The notes under the pieces: generated by a model
Told to the model about the DNA's origin: nothing
Seen by the model: the letters and a program-made list of their open reading frames with translations, nothing else
Databases searched by the model: none
Source: Arthrobacter beigongshangensis
GTDB lineage: Bacteria > Bacillota > Bacilli > Bacillales_A > Planococcaceae
Assembly: GCF_016820585.1 (NCBI RefSeq)
Contig: NZ_JADHDX010000001.1
Coordinates: 186,001 to 250,000 of the forward strand
Direction of reading: 5' to 3'
DNA: 64,000 bases
Shown: one piece after another, positions 1 to 8,465 of the stretch
Position numbering within the stretch: position 1 is the first letter of the stretch
Layout: each line of letters begins with the position of its first letter
Translations under genes and position numbers: made by a program

Positions 1-517
1 AGCTTTACTCTTATAGTTCAGGGGTTAACTCTGACAGTTCGCTAGCTTACTCTTACAGTTATGGCATTAACTTGTACAGTTTGGCATTACTCTTATAGTT
101 CGCGAGTTAACTCTGACAGTCTGCCAGCTTACTCTTACAGTTACGGTATTAACTCTTACAGTTCACGAGTTAACTCTGACAGTTTGCCGGTTTACTCTTA
201 CAGTTATGGCATTAACTCTGACAGTTCAGCTTTACTCTTACAGTTCACAGGATTACTCTGACAGTTTACCGACTTACTCATACAGTTCTCCCGTTCTCCC
301 TTACAGTTTCCGATATAGCCCTTACAGTTGGCAAAATAGCCATTAGAGTTCGACAAATAGCCCCTATAGTTTGCCTTCGCCATTACAGTTCACCTATTCT
401 CCCTTACAGTTCCCGAAATAGCCATTACAGTTAGCAAAATAGCCATTACAGATCGGAAAATCACCCTGACAGTTTCCCAATCCCCCTTGACACTTGCCCT
501 CCTTCTGATAGTTTCCA
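1..517 (+). repeat. ACAGTT tandem array 1 (left end off-window)
   Basis: Direct repeats with a core such as CTCTTACAGTT or CTCTGACAGTT recur about every 19-21 bases from base 1, so the left end is not visible. Copies are close to one another over roughly the first 300 bases. They then decay toward base 517, with variants such as CTATAGTT, TTAGAGTT and CTGATAGTT. The same family occurs at 28755-29770 in this orientation and at 46155-47000 inverted. Frames that stay open through the array, such as 61-261, give low-complexity Ser/Tyr-rich peptides and have no ribosome binding site, so I treat the array as non-coding. Function unknown. Confidence 0.9.
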
Positions 518-530
518 AGATTCTTTTACA

Positions 531-564
531 TTTCCTCTCATTATTTTGATACAATGAGAGGAAA
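531..564 (+). promoter_or_regulatory. minJ promoter with perfect 12-bp inverted repeat
   Basis: TTTCCTCTCATT (531-542) and AATGAGAGGAAA (553-564) form a perfect inverted repeat around a 10-nt loop. An extended -10 (TG-A-TACAAT, 547-555) sits in the loop and start of the right arm; no good -35 is evident. Transcription would start near 562, so the palindrome would lie mainly in DNA over the promoter and fits a repressor operator better than an RNA hairpin. Which protein binds is unknown. Confidence 0.5.
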
Positions 565-578
565 TGAGGTTGTGGAAG

Positions 579-1766
579 ATGGGATGGTGGCGGTTCGTGT
601 CCGAGAATATATTGGTTGATGTATTACAGGCGGTTGCACTATTTTTCTTAAATCCTTTACTCCTAGTGACACTTCTAGTTGCTGTTGCTTTAGGGTATTT
701 TCGTGTGAAGCGCGAGCGTCGTAGTTTTAAGGTGCGTTTATTGCCTGGCTTGACTGAGCTGAAGCGATTGTTGGCGGAGTCGTGGTTATATGCGCTTTTG
801 TTGTCGATTATTATTTCGGTGGCTGGCTTGCTCGTTGATCCAGGGTGGCTTGTACTGTTTACGGCGGCATCGCTTATTGGACTTGTTTCATTTTATTATA
901 AAATAACTTCACCTATCTATTTTGCAGCAACGGCTTTTTTCGCCCTTTATTTTATTGGGAAATATGCTGGGACATTTACATTTAGGGGCTGGAGTCCGGG
1001 ACACGTCGATTTGTTTGGTGAGCTGGCGATTACGATTCCTGTCATTGCTGGCTTGTTGCTTGTGGCGGAGGGGCTTCTCATTGGTCGTTCGACTACGAAA
1101 TATGCATCACCTTATTTAATGGAGACGAATCGCGGGCTGCGGGCGGCGGTATTTAAGGCGAAACGACTTTGGTTGTTGCCGATTGTATTTGTGATTCCTG
1201 GGGATATGATTTCGGCTTATCTCCCGTATTGGCCTCAGTTTACACTTGGAGAAAAGGCGTTCAGCTTTATTCCACTTCCGGTTATCATCGGATTTTCGCA
1301 AGTGGCGCGCTCGATGTACTCAGATGTTTTATTGCCAAAAGTGGGTCGTGCGGTTGGTTGGGCAGGTATTATTGTGATTGGTATAGGTTTAACGGCGATA
1401 TGGATGCCGATATTAGGATGGGTGGCGCTGTTAATTGGCGTAGGTTGCCGAATTACGATTTCCATTTTATTTTCTATTCGTGAACGTCAGGGAGGATTTG
1501 CAGCTAGTCCCCATCCTACTGGTGTTGTGATTGCAGGTATATTACCAGATTCTCCTGGGGAGAAGATGGGTTTAGTAGTTGGGGAATGTATTCGCTCTGT
1601 GAATGGTATTCAAGTGAGCAATGAAAAAGAGCTGTATGACGCGATTCAGATCAATGCAGCGCATTGTCGTATGCAGGTGGTCGATCGGAACGGAGAAGTG
1701 CGGCTGATGCAGCAAGTCATTTACAGACATGATCATCATCGCCTTGGCCTTCTCGTTGTGCGATAA
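579..1766 (+). CDS. minJ: MinJ-like cell-division topological factor (PDZ membrane protein)
   Basis: This is a polytopic membrane protein of 395 aa. Several hydrophobic helices fill about residues 10-165 and 200-300. A C-terminal PDZ domain follows at about 315-390, with the motif GVVIAGILPDSPGEKMGL and then a VNG turn. B. subtilis MinJ (about 397 aa) has this architecture and bridges DivIVA to MinD to restrict FtsZ rings to midcell. The next gene, csbA, is a small membrane protein from the same region in bacilli. I chose ATG 579 because GAGG at 566-569 is well spaced. ATG 564 also opens the frame but has its Shine-Dalgarno almost touching and lies at the likely transcription start. The alternative is a generic PDZ membrane protein. 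Confidence 0.72.
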   Translation: MGWWRFVSENILVDVLQAVALFFLNPLLLVTLLVAVALGYFRVKRERRSFKVRLLPGLTELKRLLAESWLYALLLSIIISVAGLLVDPGWLVLFTAASLIGLVSFYYKITSPIYFAATAFFALYFIGKYAGTFTFRGWSPGHVDLFGELAITIPVIAGLLLVAEGLLIGRSTTKYASPYLMETNRGLRAAVFKAKRLWLLPIVFVIPGDMISAYLPYWPQFTLGEKAFSFIPLPVIIGFSQVARSMYSDVLLPKVGRAVGWAGIIVIGIGLTAIWMPILGWVALLIGVGCRITISILFSIRERQGGFAASPHPTGVVIAGILPDSPGEKMGLVVGECIRSVNGIQVSNEKELYDAIQINAAHCRMQVVDRNGEVRLMQQVIYRHDHHRLGLLVVR

Positions 1767-1793
1767 ACCTGTATGCTGGAAGGAATGTGTGAC

Positions 1794-2045
1794 ATGGATT
1801 CATTTGAAACGAAATTGTTGCTAGCCTTTTTGCTGCCTGGGCTTCTTGTCATTTTCTTTACACGTGTGACTTTTCACCATGTCGTCGGTCTAATATTGAC
1901 GGTTGCGCTAATTGCTGCTTCGGTCTATGCAGGCTATACGCATAATTGGCTGTTATATGTGGCAGACGCGCTGTCGTTAACGGTAGGCTTCTGGTATGCA
2001 ACACGTATGGTGAATAAAGCCCGGCAACATACCGAGGATGAATAA
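1794..2045 (+). CDS. csbA: CsbA family small membrane protein
   Basis: An 83-aa protein with about three hydrophobic segments. The stretch LLVIFFTRVTFHHVVGLILT closely resembles B. subtilis CsbA, a small sigma-B-controlled membrane protein of unknown function encoded near uvrBA. GGAAGGA at 1778-1784 is ideally spaced from ATG 1794. The in-frame ATGs at 1773 and 1785 precede or overlap it and are less likely. It lies 27 bases after minJ and is probably cotranscribed with it. A strong terminator follows. No sigma-B promoter was recognised directly upstream. Confidence 0.7.
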   Translation: MDSFETKLLLAFLLPGLLVIFFTRVTFHHVVGLILTVALIAASVYAGYTHNWLLYVADALSLTVGFWYATRMVNKARQHTEDE

Positions 2046-2046
2046 A

Positions 2047-2092
2047 ATGCGAGACCGCTTCTTTTCGGAGGAGTGGTCTCGTATTTTATTCA
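2047..2092 (+). terminator. Terminator after csbA
   Basis: A GCGAGACCGCTTC / GAGTGGTCTCGT hairpin lies between A-rich and T-rich flanks. Because of those flanks it can serve csbA on the plus strand and azlD, which converges from the minus strand. Confidence 0.8.
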
Positions 2093-2122
2093 TCAAAAAA
2101 AGGACCGCATTTAAGCAGTCCC

Positions 2123-2431
2123 TTACATAAACAAACTATAAACAGCAAGTACGCCAATCGTACCGAGCACGACGGACATGACGCCGCCTCCCAAAATCGC
2201 AATCAAAAATGCAACCCCGGCACCAATGACGCCAAATAAAATATTGCCCTCCTGCACGAATAACACGGCGGGGAAGATGAGTGCACCGAGGACTGCGTAT
2301 GGAATATTACGCAAAACGCCTGATACGATGGGGGGCAATTCCTTACCATCTAAAAATGTCAACGGAATCATACGAGGTATGTATGTTACAAGTGCCATGC
2401 CGAACAGCATCCACCAATAAGTTGGTCCCAT
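2123..2431 (-). CDS. azlD: AzlD family branched-chain amino acid transport subunit
   Basis: A 102-aa protein with about four hydrophobic segments and an early R-M-I-P-L motif typical of AzlD. AzlD is the small partner of AzlC; together they export branched-chain amino acids and their analogues. Its ATG overlaps the azlC stop codon by one base, and AAAGGAGG lies in the end of azlC, so the two are translationally coupled. Length matches the family. Substrate in this organism is inferred only from family membership. Confidence 0.85.
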   Translation of the reverse strand: MGPTYWWMLFGMALVTYIPRMIPLTFLDGKELPPIVSGVLRNIPYAVLGALIFPAVLFVQEGNILFGVIGAGVAFLIAILGGGVMSVVLGTIGVLAVYSLFM

Positions 2432-3147
2432 TAAGCTTCCTCCTTTTGGCTATACATAGTGGCTTTACCGAGTCGAGCATAGACAATTTCGATTAAAATA
2501 GAAGAAACTAATGTTGCGATTAAAATGGACCATCCGGTTGATACACCCGTGACATACAGCAAACAGTGGGTAACTGCTGCTATGCCTGCCAGCATGACGA
2601 CTTTGCGGTTGCCTTTCATGGAAGGGACGAGCAGGCCGATAAACATCGCATAGAGCGCGATGGACATGGCGGCTTGTAAAAATTGCGGCAGGTTAGCCCC
2701 GATGACATGACCGATAGCGGTAAAAATGACCCAGCTTCCATAGGCGATGAGCGCGACACCAAATGCAAAGGCGGTCGGGATTCTGCCTTTTTTACTTGTT
2801 GCAAGGACAGAAAATGATTCATCCGTAATGCCGAAAGCATAGATAGATTTAATCCATTTTTTCGCGGGCTGCATCTTTTCATTAAGCGAAGCCGTCATAA
2901 GAAAGTGTCGAATGTTGACGACGAAGGTATTCATGATGATTAATAATGGATCGACTCCATATGTAATCAAGCTGAGCGACATATATTGCGCTGCGCCCGC
3001 ATAAACGAAAATGCTCATCGCTGTTGCTTCGACGATGGACAACCCTGCTGTTTTCGCAAGAAGTCCAAATGTGAGGGCAACGGGGAAGTAGCCAATAGCG
3101 ATACTTGTACCGGCTTTTAATCCGGCTGAAAAATGGTTATTCTCCAT
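2431..3147 (-). CDS. azlC: AzlC family branched-chain amino acid permease
   Basis: A 238-aa membrane protein with the AzlC N-terminal pattern G-x-x-P-V-A-L-T-F-G-L-L-A, followed by Y-A-G-A-A-Q-Y (about residues 50-56) and N-x-R-H-x-L (about 78-83). It is the large subunit of the AzlCD exporter. It is the first gene of a two-gene minus-strand operon starting at ATG 3147, with only a weak ribosome site (AAAGATGTG). No azlB-type Lrp regulator gene is adjacent, unlike the B. subtilis azl locus. Confidence 0.88.
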   Translation of the reverse strand: MENNHFSAGLKAGTSIAIGYFPVALTFGLLAKTAGLSIVEATAMSIFVYAGAAQYMSLSLITYGVDPLLIIMNTFVVNIRHFLMTASLNEKMQPAKKWIKSIYAFGITDESFSVLATSKKGRIPTAFAFGVALIAYGSWVIFTAIGHVIGANLPQFLQAAMSIALYAMFIGLLVPSMKGNRKVVMLAGIAAVTHCLLYVTGVSTGWSILIATLVSSILIEIVYARLGKATMYSQKEEA

Positions 3148-3307
3148 ATTGTCACATCTTTCTAAAGGTTTCCTGTGATTATACTATAATTCCGTGCTTT
3201 AATGGGTATATATAAGAGAATTCTAAATTAAAGACATCTTATTTATTTATAAGTAAAATTGGATAGAATGATTGGTGTAGAATTAAGTGTTTTGGGAGGT
3301 GTTTGGG

Positions 3308-3946
3308 ATGAATGAATGGCTAGATGTAGATAAAATTGTAGAATTGGCGCAGCATTACAAGGCGTTAGGGCCGTTCATTGGACTTTTATTGCCATTCATC
3401 GAGTCATTTTTGCCGTTCCTGCCCTTGTTTGTTTTCGTTTTTGCAAATGCAACCGCGTATGGTCTTTGGTATGGATTTATTTTGTCATGGGCTGGGGCGG
3501 TAGTCGGATCGTATGCAGTATTTCTAATTATCCGGAAATATGGTCGGAATCGACTATTACAATTTTTGACGAAAAAACCACGGGTCCAAAAATTAATTAG
3601 ATGGGTGGATGGGCATGGATTTGGCCCACTGTTTCTATTGATTTGTTTTCCGTTTACACCATCTGCACTTGTCAATCTCGTTGCGGCTCTATCCAATATG
3701 AAGAAAACATATTATTTGGTAACGCTAATGGCGGGGAAATTGGTAATGATTTTCACGATTAGTTTCATTGGCTATGATTTAAAAGCGCTGTTAACGCAGC
3801 CGGATCGGACGGTTATTGTTGTGCTGACGATTGTGTTACTATGGCTTCTTGGCAAAGGCTTTGAAAAGCGCTTGAATGCAAAGGTTGAAGCCGATTTTCG
3901 TGCAGTGGCAAGTCGTGGGGAGCAAAAAAGCGAAGCGCCTAAATGA
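3308..3946 (+). CDS. TVP38/TMEM64 (VTT domain) membrane protein
   Basis: A 212-aa membrane protein of the VTT/DedA-like group. It has an early P-F-I-E-S-F-L-P-F-L-P segment, a central G-x-x-x-G-S-Y-A-V-F-L-I-I-R-K-Y-G turn, and F-P-F-T-P-S-A-L-V-N near residue 122. The last motif is a re-entrant-loop feature of this family. Related proteins act in membrane lipid scrambling or undecaprenyl-phosphate recycling, but the exact role here is not known. GGGAGG at 3294-3299 supports ATG 3308 over the upstream GTG at 3287. Divergent from azlC. A hairpin terminator overlaps its last codons. Confidence 0.8.
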   Translation: MNEWLDVDKIVELAQHYKALGPFIGLLLPFIESFLPFLPLFVFVFANATAYGLWYGFILSWAGAVVGSYAVFLIIRKYGRNRLLQFLTKKPRVQKLIRWVDGHGFGPLFLLICFPFTPSALVNLVAALSNMKKTYYLVTLMAGKLVMIFTISFIGYDLKALLTQPDRTVIVVLTIVLLWLLGKGFEKRLNAKVEADFRAVASRGEQKSEAPK

Positions 3947-3964
3947 GGCTGCTCCGCTTTTTCT
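3925..3964. terminator. Bidirectional terminator between convergent genes
   Basis: AAAAAGCG / CGCTTTTT arms plus an inner GC/CCT stem span the stop codon of the VTT gene at 3944-3946. On the minus strand the hairpin is followed by a T run, so it can also end the yrhD transcript. Confidence 0.65.
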
Positions 3965-3976
3965 ACTATTTAGGGA

Positions 3977-4459
3977 CTATGCTTTCCCTAGCTCCTTCCC
4001 CATTCCCTTCAAGAAATCGAGTCCAAATTTAGCGGCGCGATTAATATCCGGGTCGTTCAAGGCTGTCATCAGCTGATAGATGCTTAGTTTTTCTCCGTTA
4101 CCACTGTAGAGCTCGGCTTCGTCGAGTCCTTTTTTAATGCCGTTTGCGAGTTTTTCTGTGATGGCAGGGTCGATGGACGATAGGGCTCCGGATGCTTTTA
4201 ATACATGGTTAATAAGATTTGTGACTGGTTCTCGTGAAGCCTGTGTGACTGCGATTTGTGCTAGATTTTCCTTCGCTTTGACCATTGCCTGTAATGCATC
4301 GAAAATGCCCGCGTCATCTAGCTCGCCTGTAATCGCAAGGATTTTTTGAAGCGCTTCGTCTTGTTCGGCAATGAATGACTGGAGCTCTGTCAGTTTCTGC
4401 TGTTTGATATCTTCGGGTGACAACTCATTTTTATGAATCGTCGTAATTGGTATCGCCAT
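3977..4459 (-). CDS. yrhD: DUF1641 protein, YrhD-like, formate dehydrogenase partner
   Basis: A 160-aa soluble protein of the DUF1641 family. The C-terminal part (about residues 100-155) carries a K-K-G-L-D-E-A-E and D-P-D-I-N-R-A-A-K-F-G-L-D-F-L-K-G-M-G-K signature. DUF1641 genes usually sit beside a formate dehydrogenase alpha subunit, as here and at B. subtilis yrhD-yrhE. The molecular role is unknown; a subunit or maturation factor is the usual guess. It starts 6 bases after the dehydrogenase stop codon and has an AAAGGTGA site. Second gene of the operon. Confidence 0.85.
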   Translation of the reverse strand: MAIPITTIHKNELSPEDIKQQKLTELQSFIAEQDEALQKILAITGELDDAGIFDALQAMVKAKENLAQIAVTQASREPVTNLINHVLKASGALSSIDPAITEKLANGIKKGLDEAELYSGNGEKLSIYQLMTALNDPDINRAAKFGLDFLKGMGKELGKA

Positions 4460-4465
4460 CGCTAA

Positions 4466-7402
4466 TCACCTTTCCTCCAAATAATCCGTTAAATGAACAT
4501 AACCCGGCCGTGCCCATTTGCGCTCCACTTCAACACCGTTTTGTGGGTGACGCACTTTATTGCGTGGATTGGATGCAGGCAGAGGATTTTCTCCGTCTTT
4601 TCGAAGGACCTCCATTCGCACCATCGTTTGTTTATAGGCAGGTGTATTCGTGCGCTGATCCACTGCAGGCCCTGTTAGGAAATTAATAGCTGATTCTTTT
4701 TCCACTGAATTCATCGGTAAAAATAATTCATTCTCCTTGACCCGGTCTGTGACGAGAGCGGGTAGTTTTAACGCTCCATACGGTGAAACTAAACGGACGA
4801 GTGAGCCGCTTACTACGCCGCGCTCTTTAGCAAGTTCAGGTGATACCTCGACGAAAATTCCTGGAACCTTCTCTTGAATACCATCCGACTTATTCGTCAA
4901 ATTGCCTTCATGAAAATGCTCTAGCAAGCGCCCGTTATTAATATGAAGATCGTATTCTATTGGAAATTCAACAGGCTCTACCCAGTCGGATAGTGCAAAG
5001 CGCGCTTTTTTATCTGGGAAATTAAAGCCATTCTCATACAGAAGAGGAGTGCTTGATCCATCTAAACTGCCCCATAAGAAACTATTCCAGCCTTCCATTA
5101 CACTATAATCTGCTTGACTGAATAAAGGAGATAGGCTTGCCATTTCTGCAAAAATATCAGCAGGATGGCTAAAATTCCAGTTCTGCCCGAGCCGGCTCGC
5201 TACCTCTTGAATAATCCACCAGTCCGCTTTGGCATCGCCGAGCTCCGGGAGTGCTTTGTACAAGCGCTGTACACGTCTTTCGGTATTCGTAAAGGTGCCG
5301 TCTTTTTCAAGCGAAGGCACTGCTGGTAAAATGACGTCGGCGTATTGGGCGGTTCTTGAAAAGAAAACATCCTGCACAACAAGGAAATCGAGCTTCGCCA
5401 ATATGTCATGCACGAAGTTGGAATTGGAATCGACAAGTGCCATATCCTCCCCAACAATGTACATGGCTTTCATGATGCCGTCATCTACAGAATGGAGCAT
5501 TTGAATATTATCAAGCCCCGGCTTATCATCGATTGACACACCATATGCGCGTTCGAATTTTTGACGTGCCGCGTCATCAGTCACATGCTGATAGCCGGGC
5601 AGCCAGCCTGGTAAAGTGCCCATATCGCAGGCGCCCTGCACATTATTATGCCCGCGCAGTGGGTAGGCTCCTGCGCCAGGTCGTCGATAGTTGCCAGTTG
5701 CAAGCAGCAGGTTCGAAATGGCGGCGGATGTATCAGAGCCACCTGTATTTTGCGTTACCCCCATGCCCCATAGGATACAAGTGCCATCTGCATCGCGAAT
5801 CAATTCAGCTGTTTTAATGAGCATATCTTTCGGTACGTTACAAATTCTCTCTGCATAATCGAGTGTGTATGTTGAAAGAACGTCTTTAAACTCTTCCAAG
5901 TAATGGACATTGTCATCAATGAAAGACTGATCATGCCAGCCTTGCTGAATGATATAGTTGGTCACAGCCATCAGCCACACCTGGTCCGTTCCTTGCTTCG
6001 GACTGATGAAAATATCGGAGCGCTCCGCCATTTCGTTTTTCCGCAAGTCAGCGACAATCAGTTTTTGACCATGCAATTTATGGGCGCGTTTGACACGCGT
6101 TGCGAGAACAGGATGACCTTCAGCTGGATTCGCACCAATAATAATGACAAGGCCAGCCTTGGCAATATCTTCAATCGTTCCGGCATCGCCGCCCATTCCG
6201 ACAGTACGGAAAAGACCATCCGTTGCGGGAGACTGGCAGTAACGTGAACAGTTATCGACACTATTCGTTTCAAACACTTGGCGGGCAAGCTTTTGAATGA
6301 CGTAGTTTTCCTCATTCGTAATCTTCGATGAAGAAATGATGCCGACAGCTTCCTTGCCATGCTCTTTTTTAATCGTTCCTAGTTTGAGCGCGACAAGGTC
6401 AAGCGCCTCCTCCCACGATGCCCCAACAAAGGAATCCCCTTTGCGAATAAGGGGCGTGGTGAGTCGTTTATCACTATTAATAAAATCCCAGCCAAATTTT
6501 CCTTTGATACAAGTGGAAATCGCATTGACGGGTGCATCGGAAACAGGTTGGATTTTTAAGATTTTACGGTCCTTTGTCCATACTTCAAATGAACAGCCAA
6601 CCCCGCAAAATGTACAAACGGTTTTTGTTTTTTTCGTCCGTGTATCGCGCATCGCTGCTTCCGCATCTGAAATGGCCATAATGCCGCTGTATCCTGGCTC
6701 GACATCTTTGACGAGGTCAATCATCGGCGTTAGGATGTCTTCTTTTAGTCCGGTCACGAAGCCAGCTTCACCAAGCATTGATTTTTCCATTAGCGCATTA
6801 CATGGACAAGCTGTTACACATTGGCCACAGCCGACGCAGGAGGAGTCGTTAATTTTTGCGCCGCCATCCCATAACACAATAGGACGATCTCGTTCCCAAT
6901 CGATGGACAAGGTTTCATTGACCTGCAAGTTTTGGCATACCTCGACGCATTGGCCGCAAGCGATGCATTGGTTCGGATCGTAGCGATAAAATGGGTGGGT
7001 AAAATCAACCTCATTTGTCGAACACTTCGGCTCAAACGGATACTTTTGGTGCTCAACTTCCATCAAATCTACTGTATTATGTATTTTGCAGTTGCCATTG
7101 TTATTGTCGCAAACTGTACAATACAGCAGGTGATTTTCAAGAATGCGATCCATTGCCTCGGTCTGCGCTTCCTTGGCGCGTTTAGAAGAAAGCTGGACAT
7201 CCATCCCAGCAACGGCTTTTGTAGAACAAGCCCGCATCAGTTGACCATTGACTTCGACAATACATGTATCACACGTCTCAATCGGGTCGACTTCTGGTAG
7301 ATGACAAATTTGAGGATGGGAAAATTGATGGTGGTTGATGAGCTCAATTAGCGTTTGACCTTCTTCAAAGTTGAAATCTGTCCCATTGATTTTAATTACC
7401 AA
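4466..7402 (-). CDS. fdhF: Formate dehydrogenase alpha subunit (Mo-bisPGD, Cys type)
   Basis: A 978-aa cytoplasmic oxidoreductase of the YrhE/FdhF type. The N-terminal [2Fe-2S] domain uses C33, C44, C47 and C59. A His-Cys cluster follows (H91, C95, C98, C105), then two ferredoxin motifs at C146-C156 and C189-C199. The molybdopterin domain begins with a CTFCGVGC motif. The metal ligand is cysteine in the NCSRYCQSP motif, so selenocysteine is not needed. It should oxidise formate to CO2; an NADH-linked diaphorase partner is not encoded here. I chose TTG 7402 because AAAGGAGGTG is 6 bases upstream; the longer frame to 7450 would put a terminator hairpin inside the gene. Confidence 0.92.
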   Translation of the reverse strand: MVIKINGTDFNFEEGQTLIELINHHQFSHPQICHLPEVDPIETCDTCIVEVNGQLMRACSTKAVAGMDVQLSSKRAKEAQTEAMDRILENHLLYCTVCDNNNGNCKIHNTVDLMEVEHQKYPFEPKCSTNEVDFTHPFYRYDPNQCIACGQCVEVCQNLQVNETLSIDWERDRPIVLWDGGAKINDSSCVGCGQCVTACPCNALMEKSMLGEAGFVTGLKEDILTPMIDLVKDVEPGYSGIMAISDAEAAMRDTRTKKTKTVCTFCGVGCSFEVWTKDRKILKIQPVSDAPVNAISTCIKGKFGWDFINSDKRLTTPLIRKGDSFVGASWEEALDLVALKLGTIKKEHGKEAVGIISSSKITNEENYVIQKLARQVFETNSVDNCSRYCQSPATDGLFRTVGMGGDAGTIEDIAKAGLVIIIGANPAEGHPVLATRVKRAHKLHGQKLIVADLRKNEMAERSDIFISPKQGTDQVWLMAVTNYIIQQGWHDQSFIDDNVHYLEEFKDVLSTYTLDYAERICNVPKDMLIKTAELIRDADGTCILWGMGVTQNTGGSDTSAAISNLLLATGNYRRPGAGAYPLRGHNNVQGACDMGTLPGWLPGYQHVTDDAARQKFERAYGVSIDDKPGLDNIQMLHSVDDGIMKAMYIVGEDMALVDSNSNFVHDILAKLDFLVVQDVFFSRTAQYADVILPAVPSLEKDGTFTNTERRVQRLYKALPELGDAKADWWIIQEVASRLGQNWNFSHPADIFAEMASLSPLFSQADYSVMEGWNSFLWGSLDGSSTPLLYENGFNFPDKKARFALSDWVEPVEFPIEYDLHINNGRLLEHFHEGNLTNKSDGIQEKVPGIFVEVSPELAKERGVVSGSLVRLVSPYGALKLPALVTDRVKENELFLPMNSVEKESAINFLTGPAVDQRTNTPAYKQTMVRMEVLRKDGENPLPASNPRNKVRHPQNGVEVERKWARPGYVHLTDYLEER

Positions 7403-7423
7403 AATGGCACCTCCTTTAATTAA

Positions 7424-7478
7424 TAAAAAACCACTATGAAAAAAATACACCGACGTAATGCGTGCACTTTCATAGTGG
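7424..7478 (-). terminator. Terminator-like hairpin in the fdhF 5' leader
   Basis: Read on the minus strand, CCACTATGAAA (7478-7468) pairs perfectly with TTTCATAGTGG (7441-7431) and is followed at once by a T run. The ribosome site and TTG start of fdhF come next. This is an intrinsic terminator between promoter and gene, so fdhF expression probably depends on readthrough or antitermination. The 26-nt loop has no riboswitch class I can name. Confidence 0.6.
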
Positions 7479-7507
7479 GTTCGTTTTGAACAAGGTAGGA
7501 TTATCTC

Positions 7508-7544
7508 TACTTTCTAGTATAATAGAAAGTAAATGAATCTACAA
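7508..7544 (-). promoter_or_regulatory. fdhF promoter with palindromic operator candidate
   Basis: On the minus strand TTGTAG (7544-7539) and TATACT (7521-7516) are 17 bases apart. TACTTTCTA / TAGAAAGTA (7508-7516 and 7523-7531) is a perfect 9-bp palindrome with a 6-nt centre covering that -10. On the plus strand the centre also holds TATAAT (7518-7523), usable by fdhD, though no good plus-strand -35 is visible. A shared regulator of both divergent genes is a reasonable inference. Confidence 0.55.
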
Positions 7545-7587
7545 TCTATTTTTTGATTATTGAAATAGTATAGAGGGGGAGAGGCGG

Positions 7588-8385
7588 ATGGAATTGGAAA
7601 AGGGGCGGACGGTCGTTCATTATACGCAGGGGAAGTGCGTGAACAAGGAAGTCCGTGTTGTGACGGAGCATCCTGTGACCATTCATATAAACGGGCAGGA
7701 ATTTGCCACTATCGTCTGCTCGCCGGAGTATATGGAGGATATGGTGGTTGGATTTTTGGCGTCGGAAGGTGTGATTCCAAAGTACGAATCGATTCAATCG
7801 ATTCGTGTGCAGGAAGAGACAGGGATTGTGCATATTGAAACGGATAAGCTGTATCCTTTCTATGAAAAATTAATGAATAAGCGCTATATTACTTCTTGTT
7901 GTGGCATGAGTCGCCAAGGATTTGTTTTTGCCAACGATGCTTTGACGGCCAAAAAGATGACGGAAACACGTGTGACGTTGACGCCAGACGATTGTTTTTT
8001 CTTAATGGATCAGATGGACCAATCGGCAGAGATGTTCCGTCAAACGGGTGGTGTGCATAATGCAGCGCTCTGTGATTCCGGTGGTATTGTGCTGGCACGG
8101 ATGGATATTGGCAGACATAATGCTTTAGATAAAATATATGGATATTGCTTGAAGCATCAAATTCCTGTCGGGGATAAAGTAATTGTATTCAGTGGGCGGA
8201 TTTCTTCCGAGATTTTATTGAAAGTCGCTAAAATTGGTTGTGAAATGGTACTGTCCAAGTCAGCACCTACTGAGTTGGCGTTAACGTTGGCGGAAGAACT
8301 GGGCATTACAACCGTTGGCTTTATTCGTCAGCAGTCTTTCAATGTGTACACGCATCCAGAACGAATTATTTTTGATGGAAAATGA
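7588..8385 (+). CDS. fdhD: Formate dehydrogenase accessory sulfurtransferase FdhD
   Basis: A 265-aa FdhD family protein. FdhD passes sulfur from a cysteine desulfurase to the molybdenum cofactor before it is inserted into formate dehydrogenase. Visible family features are E-Y-M-E-D-M-V-V-G-F-L-x-S-E-G (about 47-61), a cysteine loop T-S-C-C-G at 103-106, G-G-V-H-N-A-A-L and D-I-G-R-H-N-A-L-D-K. The redox loop has adjacent cysteines (C104, C105) rather than the CxxC of the E. coli enzyme. It is divergent from fdhF across a 185-base promoter region. GAGGGGGAGAGG precedes ATG 7588. Confidence 0.92.
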   Translation: MELEKGRTVVHYTQGKCVNKEVRVVTEHPVTIHINGQEFATIVCSPEYMEDMVVGFLASEGVIPKYESIQSIRVQEETGIVHIETDKLYPFYEKLMNKRYITSCCGMSRQGFVFANDALTAKKMTETRVTLTPDDCFFLMDQMDQSAEMFRQTGGVHNAALCDSGGIVLARMDIGRHNALDKIYGYCLKHQIPVGDKVIVFSGRISSEILLKVAKIGCEMVLSKSAPTELALTLAEELGITTVGFIRQQSFNVYTHPERIIFDGK

Positions 8386-8465
8386 GTGCATAGATTTCCT
8401 GAAGAGCTGCATATAATAGGGATAGCAGGACATTATGAAAGCTCCTGTCAAGTAGTATGCGGGTG

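Noticed and set aside
61..261. 66-codon open frame in array 1, Ser/Tyr-rich repeats
   Set aside because: It simply reads the tandem repeat; no ribosome site; similar open frames arise in other phases of the same repeat.
6336..6983. 215-codon plus-strand frame opposite fdhF
   Set aside because: Exact antisense of a well-supported iron-sulfur/molybdopterin protein; composition is not protein-like.
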